A program made the translations under genes and the position numbers. DNA of 64,000 nucleotides from Vannielia sp. Lineage in GTDB: Bacteria > Pseudomonadota > Alphaproteobacteria > Rhodobacterales > Rhodobacteraceae. The notes beneath the pieces were generated by a model. The model was not told where the DNA came from and searched no databases. It saw nothing but the letters and a program-made list of their open reading frames with translations. The stretch spans positions 17,247-81,246 of the forward strand of contig NZ_JARGND010000009.1 of the NCBI RefSeq assembly GCF_029212645.1. Reading direction: 5' to 3'. Shown piece by piece: positions 1 to 8,825 of the stretch (its first letter is position 1; every line of letters begins with the position of its first letter).

Positions 1-260
1 TTGATGCGCAGATGAAAGCCGACCTTGCCCATACCATGCGCGAGCTTGGCCAGATCAAAACCGCCGCCGAGGCCGGCACTTCCTATGACCAGATGCTCGC
101 CGCCGGAAACACCGCTGGCGAAGAGCTGATCATGGGCGCGGTCGATGCACTTGTGGCCCAAACCCGCTCGATCGAGCGCACCGTCACCGCGCTGGGCCTC
201 ACCGGGATATCGGTTGAAGGTTCCGATAGCCTCGATTCCCCCGAAGCCGTGTTCCAGTAA
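1..260 (+). CDS. Imelysin family (peptidase M75) protein, C-terminal fragment
   Basis: The reading frame is already open at the left edge (first full codon at base 3), so only about 86 C-terminal residues are present. The segment is helical and ends in GSDSLDSPEAVFQ, which resembles the C-terminus of IrpA/imelysin proteins. Members of this family are exported, iron-responsive proteins of the periplasm or outer membrane. The context fits: bfd and bfr follow, and a second imelysin-type gene lies at 2709-3713. The missing N-terminus would hold the signal peptide and the family HxxE motif, so activity cannot be judged. Confidence 0.75.
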   Translation, partial: DAQMKADLAHTMRELGQIKTAAEAGTSYDQMLAAGNTAGEELIMGAVDALVAQTRSIERTVTALGLTGISVEGSDSLDSPEAVFQ

Positions 261-305
261 ACCGAGCACCCTGCCAACCCCGCCCAGCGCCCAAGGACAC
301 CCCCC

Positions 306-548
306 ATGATCGTCTGCTCCTGCCAACACATCAGTGACCGCGACATCCACGCCGCAGTTGACTGGATGCGCGCCGCTGACGCTGATACGATCATCACACC
401 GGGCAAGGTCTACCGGGCGCTGGGAAAACAAGCCGATTGCGGCGGCTGCATGCCGCTCTTTCTGGCCACCATGCGCAGCAACACCAACACGAAGGTTCCC
501 GCCATTTTGCGCGGGCTTCACACCGAACGACATCAAAACAAAGGATAA
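306..548 (+). CDS. bfd: Bacterioferritin-associated ferredoxin Bfd
   Basis: This is an 80-residue cytoplasmic [2Fe-2S] protein. Four cysteines fit the family pattern: C4 and C6 in VCSCQ, and C45 and C48 in DCGGC. In the family, Bfd docks on bacterioferritin and passes electrons to its heme so that stored ferric iron is reduced and released. The gene ends 5 bases before the bfr start, so the two are probably co-transcribed and translationally linked. It is slightly longer than the E. coli protein, with an extra polar C-terminal tail. Confidence 0.93.
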   Translation: MIVCSCQHISDRDIHAAVDWMRAADADTIITPGKVYRALGKQADCGGCMPLFLATMRSNTNTKVPAILRGLHTERHQNKG

Positions 549-553
549 AACCC

Positions 554-1039
554 ATGAAGGGCGACGCAAAGGTTATCGACTACCTTAACGCAGCACTCAA
601 AAGCGAACTCACAGCCGTCAACCAATATTGGCTGCACTTTCGAATGCAGGAAGATATGGGCCTCAAGGGTCTCGCCGCCAAAAGCCGCGAAGAAAGCATC
701 GAAGAGATGCACCACGCCGACAAGCTGATCGAGCGCATCCTCTTCCTCGAAGGCCTGCCCAACCTGCAAAAGCTCGACAGCCTGCGCATCGGTGAAAACC
801 CCAAGGAAATGCTGGAGGCAGATCTCGCCGCCGAGCACGAGGCCCGCACCCTTTACAAGGAAGCGCGTGACCATTGCGAAAGCGTCGGCGACTACGTCAC
901 CAAAAACCTGTTTGAAGAGCTGATGGCCGATGAAGAAGGCCATATCGACTTCCTCGAAACCCAGCTTGCCCTGCACGAACGTGTGGGTGATGCCAACTAT
1001 GCCCAGCTCAATGCGGGCACGGCGGCTGACGCCGAGTAG
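554..1039 (+). CDS. bfr: Bacterioferritin
   Basis: A 161-residue cytoplasmic iron-storage protein that forms heme-containing 24-mer shells in this family. It aligns over its full length with E. coli Bfr. The heme ligand Met52 (IEEM) and the diiron ferroxidase residues Glu18, Glu51, His54, Glu94, Glu127 and His130 are all present. The ATG at 554 gives the canonical MKGD start; the frame is open further upstream, but that stretch overlaps bfd and does not resemble the family. It follows bfd directly. The surrounding imelysin, di-heme and DUF1513 genes point to an iron-handling cluster. Confidence 0.96.
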   Translation: MKGDAKVIDYLNAALKSELTAVNQYWLHFRMQEDMGLKGLAAKSREESIEEMHHADKLIERILFLEGLPNLQKLDSLRIGENPKEMLEADLAAEHEARTLYKEARDHCESVGDYVTKNLFEELMADEEGHIDFLETQLALHERVGDANYAQLNAGTAADAE

Positions 1040-1152
1040 GCCCTTTTTCGCCTGCGGCAACCTCCGCCACACCATAAAAGCACTGCCCTCGCCCTCCTGC
1101 CTTACGGGAGGGCGAGGGGCAATTGTCTCAGCAATAGCAAGACCTCCCCCCC

Positions 1153-2709
1153 ATGACCCAGCTTTCCCACGGCCCCCGTTCCCGTCTCCACGGTCCCCGC
1201 TCCCTTGGCCTGCTGCTTGCGGCGCTCTCAATGGCCCTCCCCGCCAGTGCGCAAAGCCTCGACGATCCGCACCTGCCGCTCATCCCCCGCCCGCCAGAAG
1301 AGGCCGCCCGCGTGGCGACTGTCACCGCGCCCACCACCGATTTCACCGCCGCTGAGCCGTTTGAGGCCAATCCCGGCGGCGCGGCCTCGGTGCGCCGCCG
1401 CGCCAACGCCGATGCCTTCTCCCAGCCCTCCAACAACATCAGCTTCGAGCGCGAGCTTGGTTTCAAGCTCGGCAACGGGCTGTTTCGTAAGCTCTGGGTG
1501 TCCTCGCCCTCCTCCACGCTGGCCTCGGATGGGCTTGGCCCGCTGTATAACGCACGCTCCTGCCAGCGCTGCCACCTCAAGGATGGTCGCGGCCACCCGC
1601 CGGAAGGCCCCGAGGATGAGGCCACTTCGATGTTCCTGCGCATTTCCGTGCCCGGCACCCCCGAGGACGCCATTGCCGAAATCGCCGACTATATCGCCAC
1701 CCTGCCAGAGCCGCATTACGGGGGCCAAATCCAGGACCACGCCCTGCCCGGCGTCCCCGCCGAAGGGAAAATGCAGATCACCTATGAGGCGCGTGAGGTG
1801 GCCCTTTCCGGCGGTGAAACCGCCACCCTGCGCGCGCCCACCTACGCTCTCGCCTCCCCCGGCTACGGCCCGCTTGCGCCCGATGCCATGCTCAGCCCTC
1901 GCGTCGCCCCGCAAATGATCGGCCTCGGCCTGCTGGAGGCCGTGCCCGCCGCCGACATCCTCGCCGGGGCCGACCCCGATGATGCCGATGGCGATGGCAT
2001 CTCCGGTCGCGCCCAGATCGTCTGGTCGGTGGCGCATGACGCGCCCATGCTTGGCCGCTTTGGCCTCAAGGCGGGCAACCCGACCATCCTTGAGCAATCC
2101 GCCTCCGCCTTCGCGGGCGATATCGGCATCTCCAACCCGCTGTTCCCCGCAGGCTACGGCGAGTGCATGACAGCGCAGGCCGAATGCCAGAAAGCCCCCC
2201 ATGGCGATGGTGATGCGCGTGGCTTCGAGATTGATGGCGAAGGGCTTGATCTTGTTACCTTCTACAGCCGCAACCTCGCCGTGCCCGCCCGCACAAAGGC
2301 GAATGATCCAACCGTGCTGCGCGGCAAACAGGTGTTCTATGATACCGGCTGCACCGGCTGCCACACGCCCAAGTTCGTCACCCACCGGCTGGCGGACCGC
2401 CCCGAGCAAAGCTTCCAGCTGATCTGGCCCTATAGTGACCTTCTCCTGCACGACATGGGCGAAGGCTTGGCTGACAATCGCCCCGAGGCCCGCGCCACCG
2501 GGCAAGAATGGCGCACCCCGCCGCTCTGGGGCATCGGCCTCACCCAGCAGGTCTCGGGCCACACGTACTTTTTGCATGATGGCCGCGCCCGCTCCCTGCT
2601 CGAGGCCTTGCTCTGGCACGGTGGCGAGGCCCAGCCTCAGCGTGATGCGGTAGTTGACATGCCCCCCGAAGACCGCGCAGCCCTGATCAAATTTCTGGAG
2701 TCCCTCTGA
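1153..2709 (+). CDS. Di-heme oxidoreductase (DUF1111, thiol oxidoreductase-like c-type cytochrome)
   Basis: A 518-residue exported cytochrome. An N-terminal signal peptide (hydrophobic core LGLLLAALSMAL ending in ASAQS) directs it to the periplasm. There are two heme c sites, CQRCH at about residue 137 and CTGCH at about residue 400, and a conserved C-terminal section containing HDGRARSLLEALLWHGGEA. This matches the DUF1111 family, distantly related to MauG-type di-heme peroxidases. It sits between bfr and an imelysin gene, overlapping the latter by TGATG. This arrangement is usually linked to periplasmic iron uptake or oxidation; the substrate is unknown. Confidence 0.88.
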   Translation: MTQLSHGPRSRLHGPRSLGLLLAALSMALPASAQSLDDPHLPLIPRPPEEAARVATVTAPTTDFTAAEPFEANPGGAASVRRRANADAFSQPSNNISFERELGFKLGNGLFRKLWVSSPSSTLASDGLGPLYNARSCQRCHLKDGRGHPPEGPEDEATSMFLRISVPGTPEDAIAEIADYIATLPEPHYGGQIQDHALPGVPAEGKMQITYEAREVALSGGETATLRAPTYALASPGYGPLAPDAMLSPRVAPQMIGLGLLEAVPAADILAGADPDDADGDGISGRAQIVWSVAHDAPMLGRFGLKAGNPTILEQSASAFAGDIGISNPLFPAGYGECMTAQAECQKAPHGDGDARGFEIDGEGLDLVTFYSRNLAVPARTKANDPTVLRGKQVFYDTGCTGCHTPKFVTHRLADRPEQSFQLIWPYSDLLLHDMGEGLADNRPEARATGQEWRTPPLWGIGLTQQVSGHTYFLHDGRARSLLEALLWHGGEAQPQRDAVVDMPPEDRAALIKFLESL

Positions 2710-3713
2710 TGCTGCGCTTTACACGCCCCCTCGCCGCAGGGCTGCTCACCGCGCTGTTCTCATTCAGCGCCGCCCAGGCCGGGGTGGGCGAGGCGATCGA
2801 GCAACACATCCTGCCCCGCCACACGGCCTTTGCCAAAGCGGCTGAAGCCCTCTCAACCCAAGCCAAGGCCGATTGCACCGCCACGGCCATGCAGCCCGCT
2901 TATAACGCCGCCTTTGATGGCTGGATCGGCGTGCAGCACCTCGCCCTTGGCCCTCTGCAAGACCTTGGCGGCCCGCTTGCCTTGGGCTTCTGGCCCGACG
3001 CCAAAGGCTTCACCCCCCGCCAACTCACCGCCTTGCTGAAGGCCAAAACCCCAGATGCCACCACCCCCCAGGGCTTCTCTCACCAGTCCATCGCGGTGCA
3101 GGGCTTTTTCGCGCTGGAGCGGATGCTCTATGATGACGCCTTGAGCAGCTATACCAAAGGCAGCTATTCCTGCGCCGTGGTGCAGGCAATGGCACGCGAC
3201 ATTGCGCAAAAGGCCACCACGCTCGCCACCAATTGGCCCGCCCACGCCACGCTCCTGCTCACCGCAGGCGACGCGGGCAACGCCACTTACCTCTCCCGCG
3301 ACGAGGCCGCACAGGCGCTGTTCACCGCGCTGGTCTCGGGCATCGAATATAACGATTACGTCCGCCTCGCCCGCCCCTTGGGCTCGTTCGAGCGCCCCCG
3401 CCCTACCCGCGCCGAGGCGTGGCGCTCTGATCGCACCCAGCGCAACCTCGCCCTCTCCCTCGCCGCGCTTGATGAGTTCGCCGTGAAGCTTTCTGATGGA
3501 GCCGCCACCGAAACCCACAAGCTTTTCACTGATGCCAGGGCCTGGCTCGCCAATCTCGATGAACCGCGCTTTGCCGGGGTCGCCGATCCGGTCGCCCGCA
3601 TGGGGATCGAAAGCCTCACCTCCTACCTTGACCTGCTGAAAGAAACTGCCGCCGCCGAAGTGGGCGATCACCTTGGCGTTGGACAGGGCTTCAACGCGCT
3701 CGACGGCGATTAA
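2709..3713 (+). CDS. Imelysin family periplasmic protein
   Basis: A 334-residue exported protein with a signal peptide (LLTALFSFSAAQA). Family features visible are the GWIGVQHLALGPLQ segment and a helical core with QGFFALERMLYDD. At the second site the HxxE motif of classical M75 imelysins reads ALER, so the usual metal-binding His is absent. This variant is typical of the imelysin type that travels with DUF1111 and DUF1513. The start codon overlaps the preceding stop, implying translational coupling. A role in periplasmic iron binding is inferred from the neighbours. Confidence 0.85.
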   Translation: MLRFTRPLAAGLLTALFSFSAAQAGVGEAIEQHILPRHTAFAKAAEALSTQAKADCTATAMQPAYNAAFDGWIGVQHLALGPLQDLGGPLALGFWPDAKGFTPRQLTALLKAKTPDATTPQGFSHQSIAVQGFFALERMLYDDALSSYTKGSYSCAVVQAMARDIAQKATTLATNWPAHATLLLTAGDAGNATYLSRDEAAQALFTALVSGIEYNDYVRLARPLGSFERPRPTRAEAWRSDRTQRNLALSLAALDEFAVKLSDGAATETHKLFTDARAWLANLDEPRFAGVADPVARMGIESLTSYLDLLKETAAAEVGDHLGVGQGFNALDGD

Positions 3714-3755
3714 GCCCATCCCGCACCAAGCACAAACCACCACGGAAACCGCCGC

Positions 3756-4841
3756 ATGACCACCCGCCGCACCTTCCTCGCCTCTCTCGCGGCCGCCGCC
3801 GCCGCGCCGCGCGCCACATGGGCCGATGCCGGCGCGCCCGCCGTCCTCGCCGCGGGCCGCGATGCCTCCGGCAACTACACCCTCTCCGGCCTCTCCTCTC
3901 AGGGCGCGGAGCGTTTCCGCATTTCCCTTCCCAGCCGGGGCCACGCCGCCGCCGCCCACCCCACGCGCCCGCAAGCCGTAGCCTTCGCCCGCCGCCCCGG
4001 CCGCTTTGCGCGGGTGGTTGATTGCCCGTCCGGCCAGATCGACGCCCGCCTCGACGCCCCCGAAGGCCGCCACTTCTATGGCCACGGTGCTTTCCTCCAT
4101 GGCGGCGAAATGCTGGCCACCTCCGAGAATGACATCGCCACCGGCGCAGGCGTGATCGGCCTCTGGGCCCCAGATGAAGGCTACACGCGGATCGGTGAGT
4201 TTGCCTCCGGCGGCATCGGCCCGCATGAAATCCTCGCGCTCGCCCAGGACCGTCTGGTGATCGCCAATGGCGGCATCCGCACCCACCCCGACAGCGGGCG
4301 CGAAAAGCTGAACCTGCCCACCATGCGCCCCAACCTCAGCCTCGCCTCGCCCGAGCGCGGCGTGCTCGATCAGGCCGAGCTTGCGCCTGAGTTGCACTTG
4401 TCCTCCATCCGCCACATCGCGCTCGGCCCGGCAGGCCAGATCGCCCTTGCAATGCAATGGCAGGGCGATGTGATGGACGCGGGCCCCCTGCTCGGCCTCT
4501 GGACCCCAGGCACCCCGCCCCACCTTTGCGAAGCCCCGCCGCTGCGGCAAATGGCAATGCAGGGCTACGCCGGGTCCGTGGCCTTTTCCGGTGACGGTAA
4601 GGCCGTCGCCATTTCCTCGCCACGCGGCGGCGAAGTGCAGATTTTTGAGGCCGCCACCGGCAGCTTCCTCAACCACTGGCAACGCCCCGACACCTGCGGC
4701 CTCGCCCCCCTCGGCACTGGCTTCCTCACATCTGATGGCGCGGGCGGCATGATGGCGCTCGATACCACCGGCAAAGCCCGCCTCCTCGCCCACCACCCAA
4801 CAGCTTGGGACAATCATATCATCCCGCTGAACCAGGCATGA
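3756..4841 (+). CDS. DUF1513 family protein, Tat-exported predicted beta-propeller
   Basis: A 361-residue protein with an N-terminal twin-arginine signal (TTRRTFLASLAAAAAAP), which suggests folded export to the periplasm. The mature part carries repeated propeller-like blades, with segments such as RGHAAAAHPTRPQAVAFARR, GRHFYGHGAF, SGGIGPHEI and SGREKLNLPTMRPNL that are characteristic of DUF1513. It is the last gene of the iron cluster. The family has no established biochemical activity. Co-occurrence with imelysin and di-heme genes suggests a periplasmic iron or redox function. Confidence 0.88.
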   Translation: MTTRRTFLASLAAAAAAPRATWADAGAPAVLAAGRDASGNYTLSGLSSQGAERFRISLPSRGHAAAAHPTRPQAVAFARRPGRFARVVDCPSGQIDARLDAPEGRHFYGHGAFLHGGEMLATSENDIATGAGVIGLWAPDEGYTRIGEFASGGIGPHEILALAQDRLVIANGGIRTHPDSGREKLNLPTMRPNLSLASPERGVLDQAELAPELHLSSIRHIALGPAGQIALAMQWQGDVMDAGPLLGLWTPGTPPHLCEAPPLRQMAMQGYAGSVAFSGDGKAVAISSPRGGEVQIFEAATGSFLNHWQRPDTCGLAPLGTGFLTSDGAGGMMALDTTGKARLLAHHPTAWDNHIIPLNQA

Positions 4842-5211
4842 TTGGCAAGCTTCCCGCTAAAGAAGCCGCCCCAATAAAAGCCCCGCGATGTCGCACATGT
4901 CTTTGATACACCACCGGCTTTGACGACCTTTTGTTCGAAATCGGCAAACTCAAGCTTTCACTCCCGCGAAGACAATGCGACGCTCCTTCGACCACGGGAC
5001 GAACACCGGATAATCGCAACCGAGATCTCCCGCAGATTGGACCGAGACAGCAAATTCTTGACCAGTCCGCGCTAGCCATGTTCGCGCGTTCCAGTGCTGC
5101 CTTGAGCAAAGCCGCAAAGTTAATGACGCGTGGATGCGCCGCACGCGCTTTTGCACATGGCAGTTACGCGCAAATGAGGCTTGCACCGCGCCGCCACCCC
5201 ACCCCTAGACA
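4842..5211 (+). other. Gene-free stretch before the ImuA-like gene
   Basis: About 370 bases with no convincing coding frame on either strand; short open frames here lack family resemblance and ribosome sites. Composition is less GC-rich than the flanking genes. The only recognisable element is the SOS box at its right end (5212-5226). Confidence 0.5.
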
Positions 5212-5226
5212 GAACATTTAGCGAAC
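5212..5226 (+). promoter_or_regulatory. Alphaproteobacterial LexA (SOS) box
   Basis: The sequence reads GAAC, seven bases (atttagc), GAAC. This exactly matches the direct-repeat LexA operator GAAC-N7-GAAC known for alphaproteobacteria. It ends 14 bases before the ATG of the ImuA-like gene, so bound LexA would be expected to block its expression until DNA damage. Confidence 0.8.
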
Positions 5227-5240
5227 ACTATCCTCCCCCC

Positions 5241-5846
5241 ATGCTCAACAACGCCCCACACCGCCCCGGCCCCACCCTTGCCATCGCGGGCGAATTTACC
5301 CTCGCCCAAGGCCGCGCCCATGAGGCCTGCGGCCCATCACGCCACATCCTGGCCCTCGCCACCGCCAGCGCCACCCACGGCCCGGTGCTCTGGGTTGCGC
5401 CCGCATGGACAACCGAACGCCTCTGCGGCGATGGCATCGCCCGCTGGATTGACCCCGCCCGCCTCGTGCTGATCCACCCCAGCCGCACGGCAAACCTCTT
5501 GTGGTGCACCGAAGAAGCCCTGCGCTCCGGTGCTCTGTCGCTGGTGGTGACAGAGCTTCCCGAGCCCCCTGGCCTCACCCCGGTTCGCCGCCTGCACCTC
5601 GCCTGCGAAGCGAGCAGAACCGGAAAATCCGCCGCAACCTCGCTGCTGCTCACCCCCGGCGAGGGCGGCGCTGCGGGGGTGGAAAGCCGCTGGCATGCCA
5701 CCCCACACCACAGCCGCCACCTGAGCCAATGGCAACTCTCCCGCCACCGCGCCCGCACTGCTACCCCGGCAACATGGCTCCTCACCCACCCCGCGCCACG
5801 CACACGCCCCACACTCTTACCACTCCCCACACAACACGCCGCCTGA
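5241..5846 (+). CDS. ImuA/RecA-like protein, probably SOS-regulated
   Basis: A 201-residue protein resembling the short RecA-fold ImuA-like proteins of Rhodobacteraceae. Matching segments are HEACGPSRHILALATA, GPVLWVAPAW, ANLLWCTEEALRSGALSLVV, LTPVRRLHLACEAS and LLLTPGEGGAAGVESRWHAT. In the known system ImuA works with ImuB and DnaE2 in damage-induced mutagenic synthesis. The start at 5241 was chosen because it follows a perfect LexA operator by 14 bases. Neither imuB nor dnaE2 follows; metG does. The C-terminal 15 residues (THPAPRTRP...) look low-complexity. Family assignment is good, function inferred. Confidence 0.72.
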   Translation: MLNNAPHRPGPTLAIAGEFTLAQGRAHEACGPSRHILALATASATHGPVLWVAPAWTTERLCGDGIARWIDPARLVLIHPSRTANLLWCTEEALRSGALSLVVTELPEPPGLTPVRRLHLACEASRTGKSAATSLLLTPGEGGAAGVESRWHATPHHSRHLSQWQLSRHRARTATPATWLLTHPAPRTRPTLLPLPTQHAA

Positions 5847-5926
5847 CCGGCTTCGCGGCGCCTCGTAGCCTCGCTCCGCTCGGACCCTCAAGTCGCTGCG
5901 CGCCTTGCCCTCTCTCAACGCTCGTC

Positions 5927-5999
5927 AAATATCCCCGCCGGAGGCTCAAAACCTGTTCTAGAGCGCCAAAAGAACTCAATGCCTCCGGCGGGGATATTT
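5927..5999. repeat. Perfect 19-bp inverted repeat (Rhodobacteraceae intergenic repeat)
   Basis: The arm at 5927-5945 is the exact reverse complement of GCCTCCGGCGGGGATATTT at 5981-5999, with a 35-base loop. The same 19-mer recurs at 26037-26055. The element lies in the 309-base gene-free interval 5847-6155 between the ImuA-like gene and metG. It could form a large cruciform or transcript hairpin. No other feature is visible in that interval. Confidence 0.8.
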
Positions 6000-6155
6000 C
6001 CAGAGCATTGAGAACCCCAAAAAGGCAATCAACGCCCGTTGCCCCGGCGCGGGGTGGGCGGGTGGGCCGTGACGGGGGAGCGGGCGGTGATTGCCCCCGG
6101 GCGCGGCCTGATGTAACCCTCGCGCAAAAGCCCACCCGCAAGAACGGACCTCCCC

Positions 6156-7868
6156 ATGTCGCGCATCCTCATCACCTCGGCCATTCCCTATATCAACGGG
6201 ATCAAGCATCTGGGGAACCTCGTGGGCTCCCAGCTGCCGGCTGATCTTTACGCCCGCTATTGCCGGGCACGCGGCCATGAGGTGCTGTTTCTCTGCGCCA
6301 CCGACGAGCATGGCACCCCCGCCGAGCTTGCCGCCGCCAAGGCCAACAAACCCATTGCTGAATTCTGCACCGAGATGCATGATATCCAAGCCACGATCGG
6401 CGCCGGTTTTGGCCTCAGCTTTGATCACTTCGGCCGCTCCTCCTCGCCGCAAAACCGCGAACTCACCCAGTATTTCGCCGGGGCGCTGGCCGATAACGGG
6501 CTGATCGAGGAAGTCACGGAAAAGCAAGTCTACTCCCACACCGACGGCCGCTTCCTGCCTGATCGCTACATTGAGGGCACCTGCCCCAATTGCGGCTACG
6601 AAAAGGCCCGTGGCGACCAATGCGAAAACTGCACCAAGCAGCTTGACCCGACCGATCTGATAAACCCGTGCTCCGCCATTTCCGGCTCAACCGACCTTGA
6701 GGTGCGCGAAACCAAGCACCTCTACCTGCTCCAGTCCAAGCTGCGCGACAAGCTTTCCGCCTGGATCGACAGCAAAACAGATTGGCCCATCCTCACCACT
6801 TCCATCGCCAGGAAATGGCTCAACGATGGCGATGGCCTGCAAGACCGGGGCATCACCCGTGATCTCGATTGGGGCGTGCCCGTGAAGCGCGGCACCGAAG
6901 ATTGGCCCGGCATGGAGGGCAAGGTTTTCTACGTCTGGTTTGACGCCCCGATCGAATACATCGCCTGCGCCCGTGAGTGGCAAGATGCGGGCAAAGGCAC
7001 CGATTGGGAAAGCTGGTGGCGCACCGACAAGGGCGCTGACGATGTGCGCTACGTCCAGTTCATGGGCAAGGACAACGTGCCCTTCCACACCCTCTCTTTC
7101 CCCGCCACTATCATCGGGGCCGATGATAACTGGAAGCTGGTCGACTACATCAAATCCTCCAACTATCTGAACTATGAGGGCGGCCAATTCTCTACCAGCC
7201 AGGGGCGCGGCGTGTTTCAGGATCAGGCGCTGGAGATCCTGCCCGCCGATTACTGGCGCTGGTGGCTGCTCTCCCACGCCCCCGAAACCTCCGACACCGA
7301 ATTCACATGGGAAACCTTCCAAACCGATGTGAACAAAGACCTCGCCGATGTGCTTGGCAACTTCGTCAGCCGCGTCACCAAGTTCTGCCGTTCGAAGTTT
7401 GGCGAGGAAGTGCCCGCCGGCGGCGAGCTTTCAGAGCGCGGCACCGCGCTGATCGCCGATCTGCAAGAAAAGCTCGGCCAGTACACCGCCCATATGGAAG
7501 CCATTGAGCTGCGCAAATCCGCCGCCACGCTGCGCTCCATGTGGGTGGCTGGCAATGAGTTCCTCCAATCCGCCGCGCCCTGGTCCGTGTTCAAAACCGA
7601 TCCCGAAGCTGCCGCCGCCGATGTGCGCCTCGCCCTCAACCTGATCCGGCTTTACGCACAACTTTCCGCGCCCTTCATCCCCGAGGCCGCCGCCCGGATG
7701 ATGGCCGATATGAACACCGCGCCCGGGGCCTGGCCCGAAGACCTGCCCACCGTGCTCACCGCCCTGCCGCCCGGCCACGCCTTCACCACGCCCGAGGTGC
7801 TCTTTGCCAAGATCACCGACGAGCAGCGTGAAGACTGGGCCAGCCGCTTTTCGGGCACCCGCGACTAA
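6156..7868 (+). CDS. metG: Methionine--tRNA ligase
   Basis: A 570-residue cytoplasmic class I aminoacyl-tRNA synthetase that charges tRNA-Met. The N-terminus [20 protein letters not shown] contains the HIGH-type motif (HLGN). A zinc knuckle uses CPNC and CENC near residues 145-161. The KMSKS-equivalent loop reads [13 protein letters not shown], so the second lysine is replaced, a form I recall in alphaproteobacterial MetRS. The anticodon-binding helical domain follows, and no C-terminal tRNA-binding (EMAP-like) extension is present. It is probably monocistronic. Confidence 0.96.
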   Translation: MSRILITSAIPYINGIKHLGNLVGSQLPADLYARYCRARGHEVLFLCATDEHGTPAELAAAKANKPIAEFCTEMHDIQATIGAGFGLSFDHFGRSSSPQNRELTQYFAGALADNGLIEEVTEKQVYSHTDGRFLPDRYIEGTCPNCGYEKARGDQCENCTKQLDPTDLINPCSAISGSTDLEVRETKHLYLLQSKLRDKLSAWIDSKTDWPILTTSIARKWLNDGDGLQDRGITRDLDWGVPVKRGTEDWPGMEGKVFYVWFDAPIEYIACAREWQDAGKGTDWESWWRTDKGADDVRYVQFMGKDNVPFHTLSFPATIIGADDNWKLVDYIKSSNYLNYEGGQFSTSQGRGVFQDQALEILPADYWRWWLLSHAPETSDTEFTWETFQTDVNKDLADVLGNFVSRVTKFCRSKFGEEVPAGGELSERGTALIADLQEKLGQYTAHMEAIELRKSAATLRSMWVAGNEFLQSAAPWSVFKTDPEAAAADVRLALNLIRLYAQLSAPFIPEAAARMMADMNTAPGAWPEDLPTVLTALPPGHAFTTPEVLFAKITDEQREDWASRFSGTRD

Positions 7869-8137
7869 GCTGAGGCCCTGCGCCTCAGCCCTGATGGTGC
7901 CACTGGCATGGCGTCATCCCGCTCTGCCGTCGAACAACAAGGGCCAAGAGGCCGGAATCGCCCAGCCCCCCTGCGGGCTCAGTTTTGCTCGGCCAGTTTG
8001 CCCCCCCCAGCGGCAACACAAAGCGCAGCCTGCCGCGCCATTCGCGCCATCTTCCGCGCCCGCCATTTGCCGCGCCCTGCCATCTTCCGCGCTCCGCCCT
8101 CTTTCCTTCTGCCCCAAACCCCTCCATCCTCTGCAAG

Positions 8138-8797
8138 ATGTTGCTGGACGCCAAAAATATCTCCAAATCCTTCCCGCTTCCAACCGGAGCGGCGCAGCCT
8201 GTTCTGAAGGACATTTCCCTCACCCTCAACCCCGGCGAAACCCTCGCGCTTACTGGCGAAAGCGGCTCTGGCAAAAGCACGCTGCTGCACATCCTCGGCG
8301 CACTCGAAGAGCCCGATAGCGGCACCATCACCCTCTCCGGAATGCCCCTTAGTCCGGGCACCGACAGCTCTCGTGCCACCCTGCGGCGCACCAAGATCGG
8401 GCTGGTGTTTCAACAATTCAATCTGATCCCATCGCTCACCGTTGCCGCCAACCTCGCCTTTCAAGCCCGCCTCGCCGGGCGCCATGATCCGGTGTGGCAG
8501 GCCACCCTGGCCGAGCGTCTGGGCCTCACCGATCTGCTCTCGGCATGGCCCGAAACGCTCTCTGGCGGGCAGCAGCAACGGGTTGCAATTGGCCGCGCCC
8601 TCGGCCCCCGCCCACCGCTGATCCTGGCGGATGAACCCACCGGCAACCTTGATGAAAGCAGCGCCGAAATGGTCCTCGCCCTGCTCCTGGAGCTGGTCGC
8701 CGATACCGGGGCCGCGCTGCTCACCGTCACCCACTCCGAGCGTATCGCCGCCGCCATGTCACGCCGCCTGCACCTGCGCGCCGGGGCGCTGGAATGA
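8138..8797 (+). CDS. ABC transporter ATP-binding protein (LolD/MacB/AttE-like)
   Basis: A 219-residue ATPase of the lipoprotein/macrolide export type. It has Walker [10 protein letters not shown], the Q-loop in VFQQFNLIPS, signature [15 protein letters not shown], Walker B LILADEP and the H-loop histidine in TVTHSE. The start MLLDAKNISK gives the usual family length. It is followed after 28 bases by an FtsX-type permease and then an AttH-like protein, the gene order of attEFGH-type transporters. It should work at the inner membrane as a homodimer with that permease. Confidence 0.92.
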   Translation: MLLDAKNISKSFPLPTGAAQPVLKDISLTLNPGETLALTGESGSGKSTLLHILGALEEPDSGTITLSGMPLSPGTDSSRATLRRTKIGLVFQQFNLIPSLTVAANLAFQARLAGRHDPVWQATLAERLGLTDLLSAWPETLSGGQQQRVAIGRALGPRPPLILADEPTGNLDESSAEMVLALLLELVADTGAALLTVTHSERIAAAMSRRLHLRAGALE

Positions 8798-8825
8798 GCG
8801 CCGCGCCCTCCGCACATCCCCGTCG

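Noticed and set aside
2853..4817. A 654-codon minus-strand frame opposite the imelysin and DUF1513 genes
   Set aside because: It crosses two genes with clear signal peptides and family motifs; its product is low-complexity.
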